Origin: Sulfobacillus harzensis
Lineage (GTDB): Bacteria > Bacillota > Sulfobacillia > Sulfobacillales > Sulfobacillaceae
Reading direction: 5' to 3'
DNA length: 59,326 nucleotides
Assembly: GCF_012933365.1 (NCBI RefSeq)
Contig: NZ_JABBVZ010000017.1
Span: 1-59,326, forward strand
This document shows, one piece after another, positions 34,078 to 42,182 of the stretch. Each line of letters opens with the position of its first letter. Position 1 is the first letter of the stretch. The notes under the pieces were generated by a model. That model did not search any database. It had not been told where the DNA came from and saw only the letters and a program-made list of their open reading frames with translations. The translations under genes were made by a program, and so were the position numbers.

Positions 34078-34124
34078 GGAAAGTCTTGGGATTAGACTGT
34101 CCCGACGAGACGATGATCATCCAC

Positions 34125-34313
34125 TTAGACTTGGTTGAAGCGCGCACCCTGCCAGTAGGTCAGATATAGCAAAAAACCAAAGATGGGGAATACCAGGCAA
34201 ATGAAAGCCCAGACGGCGACACCGTCCGCGGCGTTATGGCTCGCGTGCTTGGTAACCAGGTACGCTGGCAAGAAGTCGACCACGATCCATAGCAAAATTA
34301 GCCAGATAATCAT
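34125..34313 (-). CDS. Small two-helix membrane protein (PLDc_N-like)
   Basis: 62 residues with two membrane helices: MIIWLILLWIVVDFLPAYLV at the start and AVWAFICLVFPIFGFLLYLTYW later. This matches the PLDc_N / phospholipase-D-nuclease N-terminal domain seen in many stand-alone small membrane proteins of unknown role. AAGGAG is 11 bases before ATG 34313. It lies upstream of the GltB-like gene on the same strand. Confidence 0.65.
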   Translation of the reverse strand: MIIWLILLWIVVDFLPAYLVTKHASHNAADGVAVWAFICLVFPIFGFLLYLTYWQGARFNQV

Positions 34314-34452
34314 GAGAGTGTTCACTCCTTCGTCCATTTGACACGGCAAATTGCAATAAGCTGACAATTCATCATAGCACCCCGATTACCGGCTTAGCAC
34401 GACGGGGTGTTGAAATCGCATAACTCGCATGAATTAGAACATCCTAAGCGCC

Positions 34453-35580
34453 ATGGAAAAGCTGATCGTAAAATTATGGGCGGTGCTCATCATCGCGCTT
34501 CCGGGAATGGCGTCTCTCATCCCTGGTCATCCCGCACTTACGCCATTAACGCCGCAAGAACAGGCCGTGAAGAGTGCGCTGTTAGGGTTGGTGACGCGTG
34601 AAGACCAAGCCGTCTTGGATGGCAACCGCCGGCAGTTGGAGCAGGTATTCCTTCTACCCAAAGCGAAGTCGGCGTTGCGCCACGCAGAAGAACGGCAGGC
34701 CTTTCTTGATGCCTGGTCGCGGGCGAGAGGACTGGCCTTTACCGCAGTCTCGGTTTCACTGCGCACCCCGCACATTACGTTTTCGGGTCCGGGTCGGGTA
34801 CGGGTATTCGCGGTCGTCTCCGAGCGGTATCAGTACCGCTATCACGACAGTCGGGCCTTAGACGGATTTGGACTAGGCATCCGCCATGATTATCTTCTTG
34901 AAGAATCCCAAGGCCGCTGGCGCATCGTCGGCGACGATTTCACGGATCCCTTGGATCAGAATACCCGAGTATCTGGTACGGCCAACCCCGAGTCGCAATT
35001 AGTCCCATCTCCCGGTGCGGTGCCGTCATTGCCATTGGCGCCGGGCGCCGCCAAAGCGGTCGCGTATGCCGACCGGTATTGTGGTGCGGCCCCAGGTTGT
35101 CAGAATCAGGGCTTCTATAATCCGGCGTACAACAACTTCAACGGGGACGGCGGGGACTGCACGAATTTTGTCTCGCAGGCTCTTCGGGCGGGCGGATTTC
35201 GTGAGACGTCCGAGTGGAATTATGACCGTTCGCGGGCTGAGGGGTCGCGGGCTTGGACCAACGCCCGAGGCCTCTTTGATTTCTTGGAGGGCTCGGGGCG
35301 GGCGACCATTCTCGCCCATGGCCGGTTTTCTGCGGTGGCCCGGCCCAATGCACGGTATCCGCGCAGTGCCGCCGGTGAGCTGCGTCCCGGCGATATTGTT
35401 TCGTATATCGAGCGCGGACGCGCCGTGCATTCCGCCATTGTGGTCGGCTATGACTCGCATGGGGTGCCGGTGGTTGATTCCCACACCAGCGACCGCTATC
35501 ACGTGCCCTGGGATCTGGGATGGGACTACCGCACCTACTACTACTTTTGGCGGGTGCATTACCCGACGCCCAAGCCTTAG
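34453..35580 (+). CDS. Secreted amidase_6-domain protein
   Basis: 375 residues: signal/anchor (about 5-22), an N-terminal helical and beta region with an SNARE-like 'conducting' layout (about 35-165), and a C-terminal amidase_6 domain (about 200-370). The catalytic Cys is Cys236 in GDGGDCTNFVSQAL, with the partner His in RAVHSAIVVGYD and SHTSDRYHVPW near the C-terminus. A CGAAPGC pair (210/216) may form a disulphide. The family is related to NlpC/P60 and CHAP peptidases and probably cuts peptidoglycan or peptides outside the cell. No clear ribosome site precedes ATG 34453. Confidence 0.8.
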   Translation: MEKLIVKLWAVLIIALPGMASLIPGHPALTPLTPQEQAVKSALLGLVTREDQAVLDGNRRQLEQVFLLPKAKSALRHAEERQAFLDAWSRARGLAFTAVSVSLRTPHITFSGPGRVRVFAVVSERYQYRYHDSRALDGFGLGIRHDYLLEESQGRWRIVGDDFTDPLDQNTRVSGTANPESQLVPSPGAVPSLPLAPGAAKAVAYADRYCGAAPGCQNQGFYNPAYNNFNGDGGDCTNFVSQALRAGGFRETSEWNYDRSRAEGSRAWTNARGLFDFLEGSGRATILAHGRFSAVARPNARYPRSAAGELRPGDIVSYIERGRAVHSAIVVGYDSHGVPVVDSHTSDRYHVPWDLGWDYRTYYYFWRVHYPTPKP

Positions 35581-35583
35581 TGT

Positions 35584-35595
35584 GGGGGGGGGGGG
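35584..35595 (+). repeat. Poly-G tract of 12
   Basis: Twelve consecutive Gs start three bases after the amidase stop codon, in non-coding DNA. Such tracts slip during replication and are also error-prone in sequencing. No promoter or reading frame that it could switch was found. Confidence 0.9.
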
Positions 35596-35626
35596 AGTTC
35601 GTCCAGGCTTAACCCGGTGCTCCGGA

Positions 35627-35651
35627 CCAGCACCTGGGGCGCAGGTGCTGG
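35627..35651. terminator. Perfect hairpin between convergent amidase and peptidase genes
   Basis: CCAGCACCTG (35627-35636) pairs with CAGGTGCTGG (35642-35651) around a 5-base loop. GGTGCT at 35616-35621 can compete for the AGCACC arm. No T-run is present on either side, so it is at best a weak terminator or mRNA 3' stabiliser for the two convergent genes. Confidence 0.45.
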
Positions 35652-35677
35652 CGCGGACCCGGGAACTTGAACGCTCG

Positions 35678-37678
35678 CTATTTTAGGTATTGATCAAACC
35701 ACTCGGTGAAGGTGTTGAGTCGAAAGATCCGGTGCCAAGGCTTCCCGTTTCGGCTCATTCCGTGAAATTCGTCAGGGTAGCGAATGAACTTGACTGGGGC
35801 TTTGTTGAAGTACTTCATGGCCGTATACAACATTTCGCCCTGTTCGATCGGGCACCGCAGGTCGCCTTCCTGATGCTCGATAAGGAGCGGGGTCGTGATA
35901 TTCTCCACGTACGTGATGGGACTTTGCTGGCGGTACCACTCATCATTGCCGCTCCACGGCCACACATTGTCGGCCCGTTGGATCCAGTGCCATCCCAGGT
36001 CACCGGTGCCAATCATGGTTTTCCAGTCAACCACGGACCGCATGGTAATGGCGGCCTTGAAACGATCGGTGTGCCCGACAATCCAGTTGGTCATATAGCC
36101 GCCATACGATCCGCCCAGCACGCCCAGCCGATCGGTATCAATCCAGGTCTCCTCGTTGATCGCGGTATCAAGCGCCGCCATCACATCCTGAAAGTCGAGA
36201 TTGCCCCATTCCGGTTGAATGGCGATGCAGAAGTCGCGTCCATAGCCCTGCGAACCACGCGGGTTGGAGTAGACAACGCCGTAGCCGTTGGCCGCGAGCC
36301 ATTGAAACTCGAAGAAGAAGGCTTGGGCGTACATCATCATGGGGCCGCCATGGATTTCAAGCGCTGTTGGCGCTTTTTCACCGGGCTTCAATCCCACCGG
36401 CTTCATCACCCAACCGTCCACTGCGGGTCCGTTGGGCGCGTGAGCCGTAAATCGCCGCGGTTCGGCGAGCTCTAACTGATTCAGCAGTTCCTGATTGGGG
36501 TTGGCCAACACCGTGGCTGTCTTCTTGGCCTTTAAGTCAAGCCAGACGATTTGGCCCGGATTGAGCGGCGTGCTGGTGGCTAACGCCGCGAATTTGCGGT
36601 CATGGCTGACGTCGTAGCTGTAGAAGACTTGATCGGCCGTCGTAACCAATTCCACGTGGTTGTCTTCGAGACCCACTCGAGCGAGCTCTGTAGTGCCGTT
36701 TCGCGACGTCAATATAAAGAGGTGCTGTCCATCCGCGTCGAAACGGAGCGGATTGCTGCCGGGCGCGGGCATGTCCGAGATAGACACGTCGGAGAATGGC
36801 CGATCCCATTGAGCGGCGATGCGCCTGGCCTCCCTACCGTCCAGATCGGTGCGGTATAACCCGACGTTGTCGTAGCCTAAGTCGTCGTGGTTGCTGGCTA
36901 AGAAATAGATGGTGTGGCCATCGGGCGCAAAGATGCCGCCGCTGGTGCTCAGCGGGTCGCGGGAGAGGGCGCGGGGCGCCTCGGCGCCGGACAAATCAAT
37001 AAGGTACAGCAGCTTTCGGGAACCGTTTCGGTCGTAATCCTCGCCGTAGCGGCTCGCCGTTAACGCCCAGCGCCCGTCGGGGCTCACACTGAGGCTGGCG
37101 TGCCGCATTGGCCCGTGGGTCAGCTGGCGCGGGACGCTGCCTTCAGCAATCGCTTGCACAACCAGATGTGGGCGCTTCTTGGTGTAATAGCCGACGCCGT
37201 CCAGCTTGTGGTACTGCTCGGTGATCACTTTGACGCCTCGGTTGAATTTGACGTAGGGCGCGTCGTCTTCCGGCGCATCCTCCGCTTCAATGCCATCAGG
37301 GCCGATGAGAGCGATGTAAAGAAGGGTTTGGGAATCCGGAAGCCATCGAAACTCTTCCACGCCACCTTTGATATGCGTGACCTGTCGCGCTTCACCGCCA
37401 TCGGTAGGCATTAGCCAAATTTGGCGCGTGCCGCTGCGCTTCGACAAGAAGGCAACCCAGGCACCATCCGGTGAAAAGGCCGGACTAGTGTCGGTGGTTC
37501 CGCCCGTGAAGCGCCGTGGCGAGGCCCCCGGCTCTACAACCATGAGCCAGCTGTCCGTGGTGTTTTGCTCGCGGTTGGCTTGTTGTTCCTGATACACCAC
37601 CTGATGGCGATGTGGATGAACGGCGACATGGCCGACTAGGTGAAAGCCAAACAGGTCTTCCGGTGTGATTTTGCGCAT
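35678..37678 (-). CDS. S9-family serine peptidase (acylaminoacyl-peptidase-like)
   Basis: 666 residues: a seven-bladed beta-propeller built of WD/TolB-like repeats (FSPDGAWVAFLSKRSG, VSPDGRWALTASRYG, FAPDGHTIYFLAS), then an alpha/beta-hydrolase domain with the nucleophile Ser in GGSYGGYMTNW, ARG/GSQGYGRDF region, LLIEHQEGDLRCP with the acid residue, and the His in PDEFHGMSR. It cleaves short peptides or N-acyl residues, in the cytoplasm as no signal is seen. The start ATG 37678 has AAGGGGG upstream. It is divergent from the NUDIX-GNAT operon. Confidence 0.9.
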   Translation of the reverse strand: MRKITPEDLFGFHLVGHVAVHPHRHQVVYQEQQANREQNTTDSWLMVVEPGASPRRFTGGTTDTSPAFSPDGAWVAFLSKRSGTRQIWLMPTDGGEARQVTHIKGGVEEFRWLPDSQTLLYIALIGPDGIEAEDAPEDDAPYVKFNRGVKVITEQYHKLDGVGYYTKKRPHLVVQAIAEGSVPRQLTHGPMRHASLSVSPDGRWALTASRYGEDYDRNGSRKLLYLIDLSGAEAPRALSRDPLSTSGGIFAPDGHTIYFLASNHDDLGYDNVGLYRTDLDGREARRIAAQWDRPFSDVSISDMPAPGSNPLRFDADGQHLFILTSRNGTTELARVGLEDNHVELVTTADQVFYSYDVSHDRKFAALATSTPLNPGQIVWLDLKAKKTATVLANPNQELLNQLELAEPRRFTAHAPNGPAVDGWVMKPVGLKPGEKAPTALEIHGGPMMMYAQAFFFEFQWLAANGYGVVYSNPRGSQGYGRDFCIAIQPEWGNLDFQDVMAALDTAINEETWIDTDRLGVLGGSYGGYMTNWIVGHTDRFKAAITMRSVVDWKTMIGTGDLGWHWIQRADNVWPWSGNDEWYRQQSPITYVENITTPLLIEHQEGDLRCPIEQGEMLYTAMKYFNKAPVKFIRYPDEFHGMSRNGKPWHRIFRLNTFTEWFDQYLK

Positions 37679-37720
37679 GCTGCAGCCCCCTTGTGATACC
37701 ATTTTGTTAAGAGTTCGCTG

Positions 37721-38317
37721 ATGGTTAGACGAATCCTTTCTCGGAGAGGGGTTTGCACGATTTTTTCATACCTTCGGCACGTGCTCAGCCAACGAGAACC
37801 GGCGATTGATACCTGGGGCAAGCCTGCCGCAGTCATGGTTCTGATTGCCGAGACGCCGAAGCCGGCGTTGCTGCTTATTCGCCGCCCCGACCATCTCAGT
37901 TCGCACGCCGGACAAATTGCCTTCCCGGGAGGCCGCTTCGAGTCTACAATTGATCAGAATTTATGGCAGGCGGCGCAGCGTGAAACGGAAGAGGAAGTCG
38001 GCATCCAAGTGCCGCAAGATCGCCTCTTGGGATTTCTGGACCCGGTACATATTCAGGTCAGCGGTTTTACCCTATTGCCCGCCGTGGTGGGGCTGGAGGA
38101 ACGCCCCTTGGTCCAGCCGGCATCGGATGAAGTGGCTGACTACGCGTGGGTCGCATTGAGCGATTTGGCTCAAGTGCGCCGCGAGCGGCCCCGCATTATC
38201 GGCAATCTCACCTATCAAATGGCGGAGTTTCCCCTGTCGTTCGGCCTTCTTTGGGGCGCCACCGCCCGTGTGGTTGATCAGCTTATTCAAACGGTGCAGG
38301 GGGGAACGCCATGGTAG
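37721..38317 (+). CDS. NUDIX hydrolase, CoA diphosphatase-like
   Basis: 198 residues. The segment LLLIRRPDHLSSHAGQIAFPGGRFE fits the NuCoA signature that marks coenzyme A pyrophosphatases, followed by RETEEEVGI of the NUDIX box. It would cleave CoA or acyl-CoA to 4-phosphopantetheine compounds and 3',5'-ADP. No ribosome site precedes ATG 37721. A GGAGAGGGG nine bases before an in-frame ATT at 37760 suggests an alternative, rare start. The gene leads an overlapping run, with its end overlapping the GNAT start by seven bases. Confidence 0.82.
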   Translation: MVRRILSRRGVCTIFSYLRHVLSQREPAIDTWGKPAAVMVLIAETPKPALLLIRRPDHLSSHAGQIAFPGGRFESTIDQNLWQAAQRETEEEVGIQVPQDRLLGFLDPVHIQVSGFTLLPAVVGLEERPLVQPASDEVADYAWVALSDLAQVRRERPRIIGNLTYQMAEFPLSFGLLWGATARVVDQLIQTVQGGTPW

Positions 38318-39024
38318 AGATTCGCCGCATCAGCGATCCTGACGGCTTGGTTGGTGTTTCGCGCTTGGAGGCGGAGATTTGGGGAGCTTCTGATCCCACG
38401 CCTGTAGCTTTATTGACGGTCTTTTCCCATCGGGGCGGCGTCGTGTTGGGCGCCTTTCATGACCAAACGCTGGTTGGCGTGGTGGTTGGATTCCCTGCCA
38501 TCGACGAGGCCGGTCGGCTCTACCTGCATTCGCACCTTTTAGGCGTGCTTCCTACCTATCGCCGCCAGCGTCTGGGAGAGCGCCTTAAACGGGCTCAGTG
38601 GGATTTCGCGCAGAATCATGGATTTAGCTATATTGGCTGGACTTACGATCCGCTGCTGGCGGCCAATGCGTGGTTCAATCTCGCGGTACTAGGGTCACGG
38701 GTGGCCGGACTGCAAGCGAATGTATATGGGGAGCTGGGAGATCGTTTAAACGGCTCCTTGCCCACCCATCGTTTCTGGGTCGCGTGGAACCCGGCCTGGA
38801 GCGGCGGAACGGGGGACCAGGCGCCCGCCACTCGGGTTGCCATTCCCGAAAATGTGGCTCAGTTGCGAGAGCGGGATCCCGACCAAGCTCGGATTCAAGC
38901 CGACGACTTTTTTCGCCAGGCCGAGACGCTGTGGGAATCCGGGCTTCGCGTGGTTGGAGTCGAAAAACAGGGCGAGCAAGTCAATTATCTTTGGCAAGAA
39001 GGGGGGCGACGCGGTGAAAATTGA
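38311..39024 (+). CDS. GNAT N-acyltransferase (putative D-amino acid N-succinyltransferase)
   Basis: 237 residues of the predicted GNAT group COG3375. The acyl-CoA binding region is HSHLLGVLPTYRRQRLGERLKRAQ, with the pyrophosphate loop in the RRQRLG stretch. This group is repeatedly encoded beside N-succinylamino acid racemase genes and, in Geobacillus kaustophilus, succinylates D-amino acids. Here it overlaps the racemase gene by 11 bases. The succinyl donor specificity is inferred from this context and not from sequence. Confidence 0.8.
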   Translation: MVEIRRISDPDGLVGVSRLEAEIWGASDPTPVALLTVFSHRGGVVLGAFHDQTLVGVVVGFPAIDEAGRLYLHSHLLGVLPTYRRQRLGERLKRAQWDFAQNHGFSYIGWTYDPLLAANAWFNLAVLGSRVAGLQANVYGELGDRLNGSLPTHRFWVAWNPAWSGGTGDQAPATRVAIPENVAQLRERDPDQARIQADDFFRQAETLWESGLRVVGVEKQGEQVNYLWQEGGRRGEN

Positions 39025-40183
39025 GCAGGTTCACATGGACTTTGTGGAAATTCCGTTAAAAACGCCGTTTCAAACCTCCTTTGGCACCGAAAGCCGCAAA
39101 AGCGCGTGGCTTCTTGCTGTGCGCGCCGAGGGCGTGACAGGATGGGCTGAATCGGTGGCGGACGTGGAACCACTGTACAGCGAAGAGACCCATGCCACGG
39201 TCTACTTTGCCTTGAAAAACCATCTGCTGCCGCGGCTGTTTGGGGTGGAAATCGACAGGCCGGAAGCGGTGGATGCCATCCTCTCGCCGGTTCGCGGCAA
39301 CCGCATGGCCAAGGCGGCCATCGAGATGGCCATATGGGATTGGTTTGCACGGAGCCGGAATCTCCCGCTTTGGCAGCTGTTGGGCGGTGATCCGGGCCGC
39401 ATGCGCATTCCGGTGGGAGTGTCGATCGGCATTCAACCGTCAGCCGAGCATTTAATCCGAGTCGCCGAGTGGTATTTGGAACAAGGCTACCGGCGGCTCA
39501 AAGTCAAAATTAAGCCCGGAACGGACTTGGAGCGGTTGGGACGTCTCCGCGCGGCGGTGGGGGATGCGGTGCCGATTATGGCCGATGCCAACTCCGCCTA
39601 TCGTTTAAGTGATCTCGAGCACCTTAAGTCGTTTGATGATTTGAATCTGATGATGTTGGAACAGCCGCTGGCTGAGGACGACATCATCGATCACCGCCGT
39701 TTGGCCGAGGCCCTCAGGACTCCCATTTGTCTCGACGAAGCCATTCGTTCCGATGAGGATGGGCGCAAGGCGATTGATTTGGGCGCATGCTCGATCATCA
39801 ACATAAAAGTGGGCCGGGTTGGCGGACACACCGTGGCGCGGCGCCTGCATGATGTGGCGGAGGCCCGGGGCGTGCCTGTCTGGTGTGGCGGGATGCTGGA
39901 AATGGGGATTGGCCGTGCCCATAACCTTCACCTGAGCACCCTGCCTAACTTTCGGCTGCCGGGAGACACGTCGGCCAGCGACCGATACTTTATCGAGGAT
40001 TTAATCGAACCGCCTTTTCGTTTAAATGCGGACGGAACGCTTAGCGTACCGGAAGGTCCGGGAATTGGCGTGGAGCCGGACGCGCGCCGCCTTGAACGCT
40101 TCAGCACCCATCACGAGCTTTTTTCGGCAACGGTCCAGAGCAAAGGAGGTGGCATTCCCCATGGCACATCCGTCAGCTTCTAG
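39014..40183 (+). CDS. N-acylamino acid racemase / o-succinylbenzoate synthase family
   Basis: 389 residues of the enolase superfamily MLE subgroup. Catalytic residues: Lys163 and Lys165 (RLKVKIKPG), metal ligands Asp191 (DANSAY), Glu216 (MLEQPL) and Asp241 (CLDEAI), and Lys265 (NIKVGRVGG). This pattern is shared by NSAR and OSBS (MenC). No menaquinone genes lie nearby, while GNAT and M20 genes flank it, so racemisation of N-succinyl amino acids is the better reading. AAGGGGGG precedes GTG 39014. Its end overlaps the next gene by 23 bases. Confidence 0.9.
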   Translation: MKIEQVHMDFVEIPLKTPFQTSFGTESRKSAWLLAVRAEGVTGWAESVADVEPLYSEETHATVYFALKNHLLPRLFGVEIDRPEAVDAILSPVRGNRMAKAAIEMAIWDWFARSRNLPLWQLLGGDPGRMRIPVGVSIGIQPSAEHLIRVAEWYLEQGYRRLKVKIKPGTDLERLGRLRAAVGDAVPIMADANSAYRLSDLEHLKSFDDLNLMMLEQPLAEDDIIDHRRLAEALRTPICLDEAIRSDEDGRKAIDLGACSIINIKVGRVGGHTVARRLHDVAEARGVPVWCGGMLEMGIGRAHNLHLSTLPNFRLPGDTSASDRYFIEDLIEPPFRLNADGTLSVPEGPGIGVEPDARRLERFSTHHELFSATVQSKGGGIPHGTSVSF

Positions 40184-41258
40184 CGCCATGCGGCAATGGT
40201 TACAAGAGTTGGTCATGATTGAATCGCCCTCCGGTGACGCCAAAGGCGTACAAGATGTGATGGAGCGGATTGCCGAGGTATTAGACGGTACGGGACGAAT
40301 ACGCTGGGAAACCACCCCGATGGGACCGATACTGCAAATTTCCCGCGGCAGCGGGGGAGCCCTCCTCTTAGGGCATGCGGACACGGTATGGCCCCAGGGA
40401 ACATTAAAGGACATGCCATGGCGCGATGAAGGCGAGTGGGTGTATGGACCCGGAGCACTCGACATGAAGGCAGGCTTGGCGTTGGCCATGGCGGTCATTC
40501 GGGATTTGCCGGAGACGGTCCCCTTTCGCCTGTTGGTTACCCCCGATGAGGAGGTGGGCAGCGAGGCCAGCCGAACCGCTATTGAGGAGGCGGCTCAACT
40601 GGCGCCGCTCGTGCTGGTGTTGGAATCGGGGATGCCGGGTGGGGCCATTAAGGTGGGCCGGGCTGGAGTCGGAGACTTCCGTCTTTATGTCCGCGGGATC
40701 GAGAGCCATGCCGGGCTCGATCCGGATCGCGGGGCGAGTGCGATTCGGGAATTAGCCCATCAAATCTTGTGGTTGGAAGGACTCGAACAAAAGGTGCTGG
40801 GAACTACGGTGAATGTGGGAGTGGTATCGGGCGGGACCCGCAGCAATGTGGTGGCCGGGAAAGCCGAGGCCCACATTGACGTGCGTGTGACGACCCGGAC
40901 CGAAATGGATCGGATTCGGGCCACCTTGGAAGCGCCACCCCGATTTGATCCCAACTGCCAGGTGGAATATCAGGGGGGCATCAACCGTCCGCCGATGGAA
41001 CCCACAGCAGATAGCGCCGTATGGGTGGAGCGCGCTCGGCGCATTTGGTCCTCGGTGGCGGGCCAACAATTAGCCGGCGTGCGGGTGGGCGGCGCCAGCG
41101 ACGGCAATTTTACCGCCCGGTTCACCCCGACGCTGGATGGGCTGGGGGCGGTCGGGATAGGAGCCCATGCAAGGGGGGAGGGTGTGGAGTGGCGCTGGAT
41201 GGAGCCGCGCCACGCGCTCTTGACGCAACTCATCTCGGAAGCGGGGCGTAAAGCATGA
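40161..41258 (+). CDS. M20-family metallopeptidase (putative N-succinyl-L-amino acid desuccinylase)
   Basis: 365 residues, M20 zinc peptidase related to carboxypeptidase G2. Motifs: LLGHADTVWP with first metal His/Asp, PGALDMKAGLAL with bridging Asp, TPDEEVGS with the catalytic Glu, the Glu in VLESGMPGG, and GIESHAGLDPDRGASAI in the dimerisation domain. AAAGGAGGT stands before ATG 40161 inside the end of the racemase gene. In this setting it is likely to remove the N-acyl group from the L-isomer, completing D- to L-amino acid conversion. A plain folate or peptide carboxypeptidase role remains possible. Confidence 0.88.
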   Translation: MAHPSASSAMRQWLQELVMIESPSGDAKGVQDVMERIAEVLDGTGRIRWETTPMGPILQISRGSGGALLLGHADTVWPQGTLKDMPWRDEGEWVYGPGALDMKAGLALAMAVIRDLPETVPFRLLVTPDEEVGSEASRTAIEEAAQLAPLVLVLESGMPGGAIKVGRAGVGDFRLYVRGIESHAGLDPDRGASAIRELAHQILWLEGLEQKVLGTTVNVGVVSGGTRSNVVAGKAEAHIDVRVTTRTEMDRIRATLEAPPRFDPNCQVEYQGGINRPPMEPTADSAVWVERARRIWSSVAGQQLAGVRVGGASDGNFTARFTPTLDGLGAVGIGAHARGEGVEWRWMEPRHALLTQLISEAGRKA

Positions 41259-42181
41259 CAATCGCTGTGTACGGGGACCGAAAGCTGCACCAAGGGTTGG
41301 TGGAGGCGCTAGCGGCGCGAGGATTCACCGAGCCTGTTGGCTGGGTAGAGGAAATGGGGCCGGAACAGCGGGCCCAAGTCGAGATTTTATTTGGCTGGCG
41401 GATACCTCAATCGGTGGTGGACGCTTGTCCCCGGCTGGCCTGGATTCAGGGCGCGGGCGCGGGCGTGGATTGGGTTCTTCCGTTGAAGCTGCCTCCCCAG
41501 GTGGTGGTCACGCGCATTGTGGACCAATTTGGGCCCGACATGGGGGAATTCGCTCTGATGGCGGCGCTGGCCTGGGTTAAGGAGTATCCCCGCATTTTGA
41601 AGCAGCAGGCGGATCGCCAATGGACGCCCTATCTCGTCGGACAACTGGCCACCAAGGTGGTGGGGGTGCTGGGGGCCGGGTCCATTGGGCGCCACATTGC
41701 TGAGATGTTTCGGCCATTGGTCCGTGAGGTGCGGGCCTTGGGCCGTCGGCCGCCCGAAATTCCCGGGATTCAAGGATTTGGGGCGGCCGACGCTCTCCAT
41801 TTCTATCACGGGCTGGATATTTTAGTGATGGTCTTGCCGCATACGCCCGACACCTATCACCTGGTGGGTGGAGAGGAAATCGGCCGGATGAATCGCGGGG
41901 GTTATCTCATCAACGTTGGCCGTGGAGCGGTATTGAACGAGAGCGCGCTCATTGCTGCGGTTCAGAGCGGCCAGCTTTCCGGCGCCTGTTTGGACGTGCA
42001 CGAAACGGAGCCCCTTCCGTCGGATTCGCCCCTCTGGACATTGCCTGGGGTGACGGTGAGCCCTCATATTTCTGGGCCGAGCCGCCGTACCGGAATGGCG
42101 GCGGTGTTTCTTGAGAATCTTTCGCGCTATCGCCAGGGGTTGCCTCTCGTGGGACAAGTCGATTTAGCGCGGGGATATTAA
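41255..42181 (+). CDS. D-2-hydroxyacid dehydrogenase
   Basis: 308 residues of the D-isomer-specific 2-hydroxyacid dehydrogenase family. The NAD(P) motif GVLGAGSIGRHIAEMF is in the middle. The catalytic Arg, Glu and His sit in NVGRGAVLNESAL, DVHETEPLP and TVSPHISG. It interconverts 2-keto and D-2-hydroxy acids such as glyoxylate/hydroxypyruvate or branched keto acids. ATG 41255 overlaps the peptidase stop (ATGA). Its presence here fits amino-acid carbon handling, but it is not part of the known three-gene route. Confidence 0.88.
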   Translation: MTIAVYGDRKLHQGLVEALAARGFTEPVGWVEEMGPEQRAQVEILFGWRIPQSVVDACPRLAWIQGAGAGVDWVLPLKLPPQVVVTRIVDQFGPDMGEFALMAALAWVKEYPRILKQQADRQWTPYLVGQLATKVVGVLGAGSIGRHIAEMFRPLVREVRALGRRPPEIPGIQGFGAADALHFYHGLDILVMVLPHTPDTYHLVGGEEIGRMNRGGYLINVGRGAVLNESALIAAVQSGQLSGACLDVHETEPLPSDSPLWTLPGVTVSPHISGPSRRTGMAAVFLENLSRYRQGLPLVGQVDLARGY

Positions 42182-42182
42182 C

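Noticed and set aside
39014..40183. Calling the racemase MenC of menaquinone synthesis
   Set aside because: No men genes are adjacent, while GNAT and M20 genes overlap it on both sides; the active-site residues do not separate the two roles.
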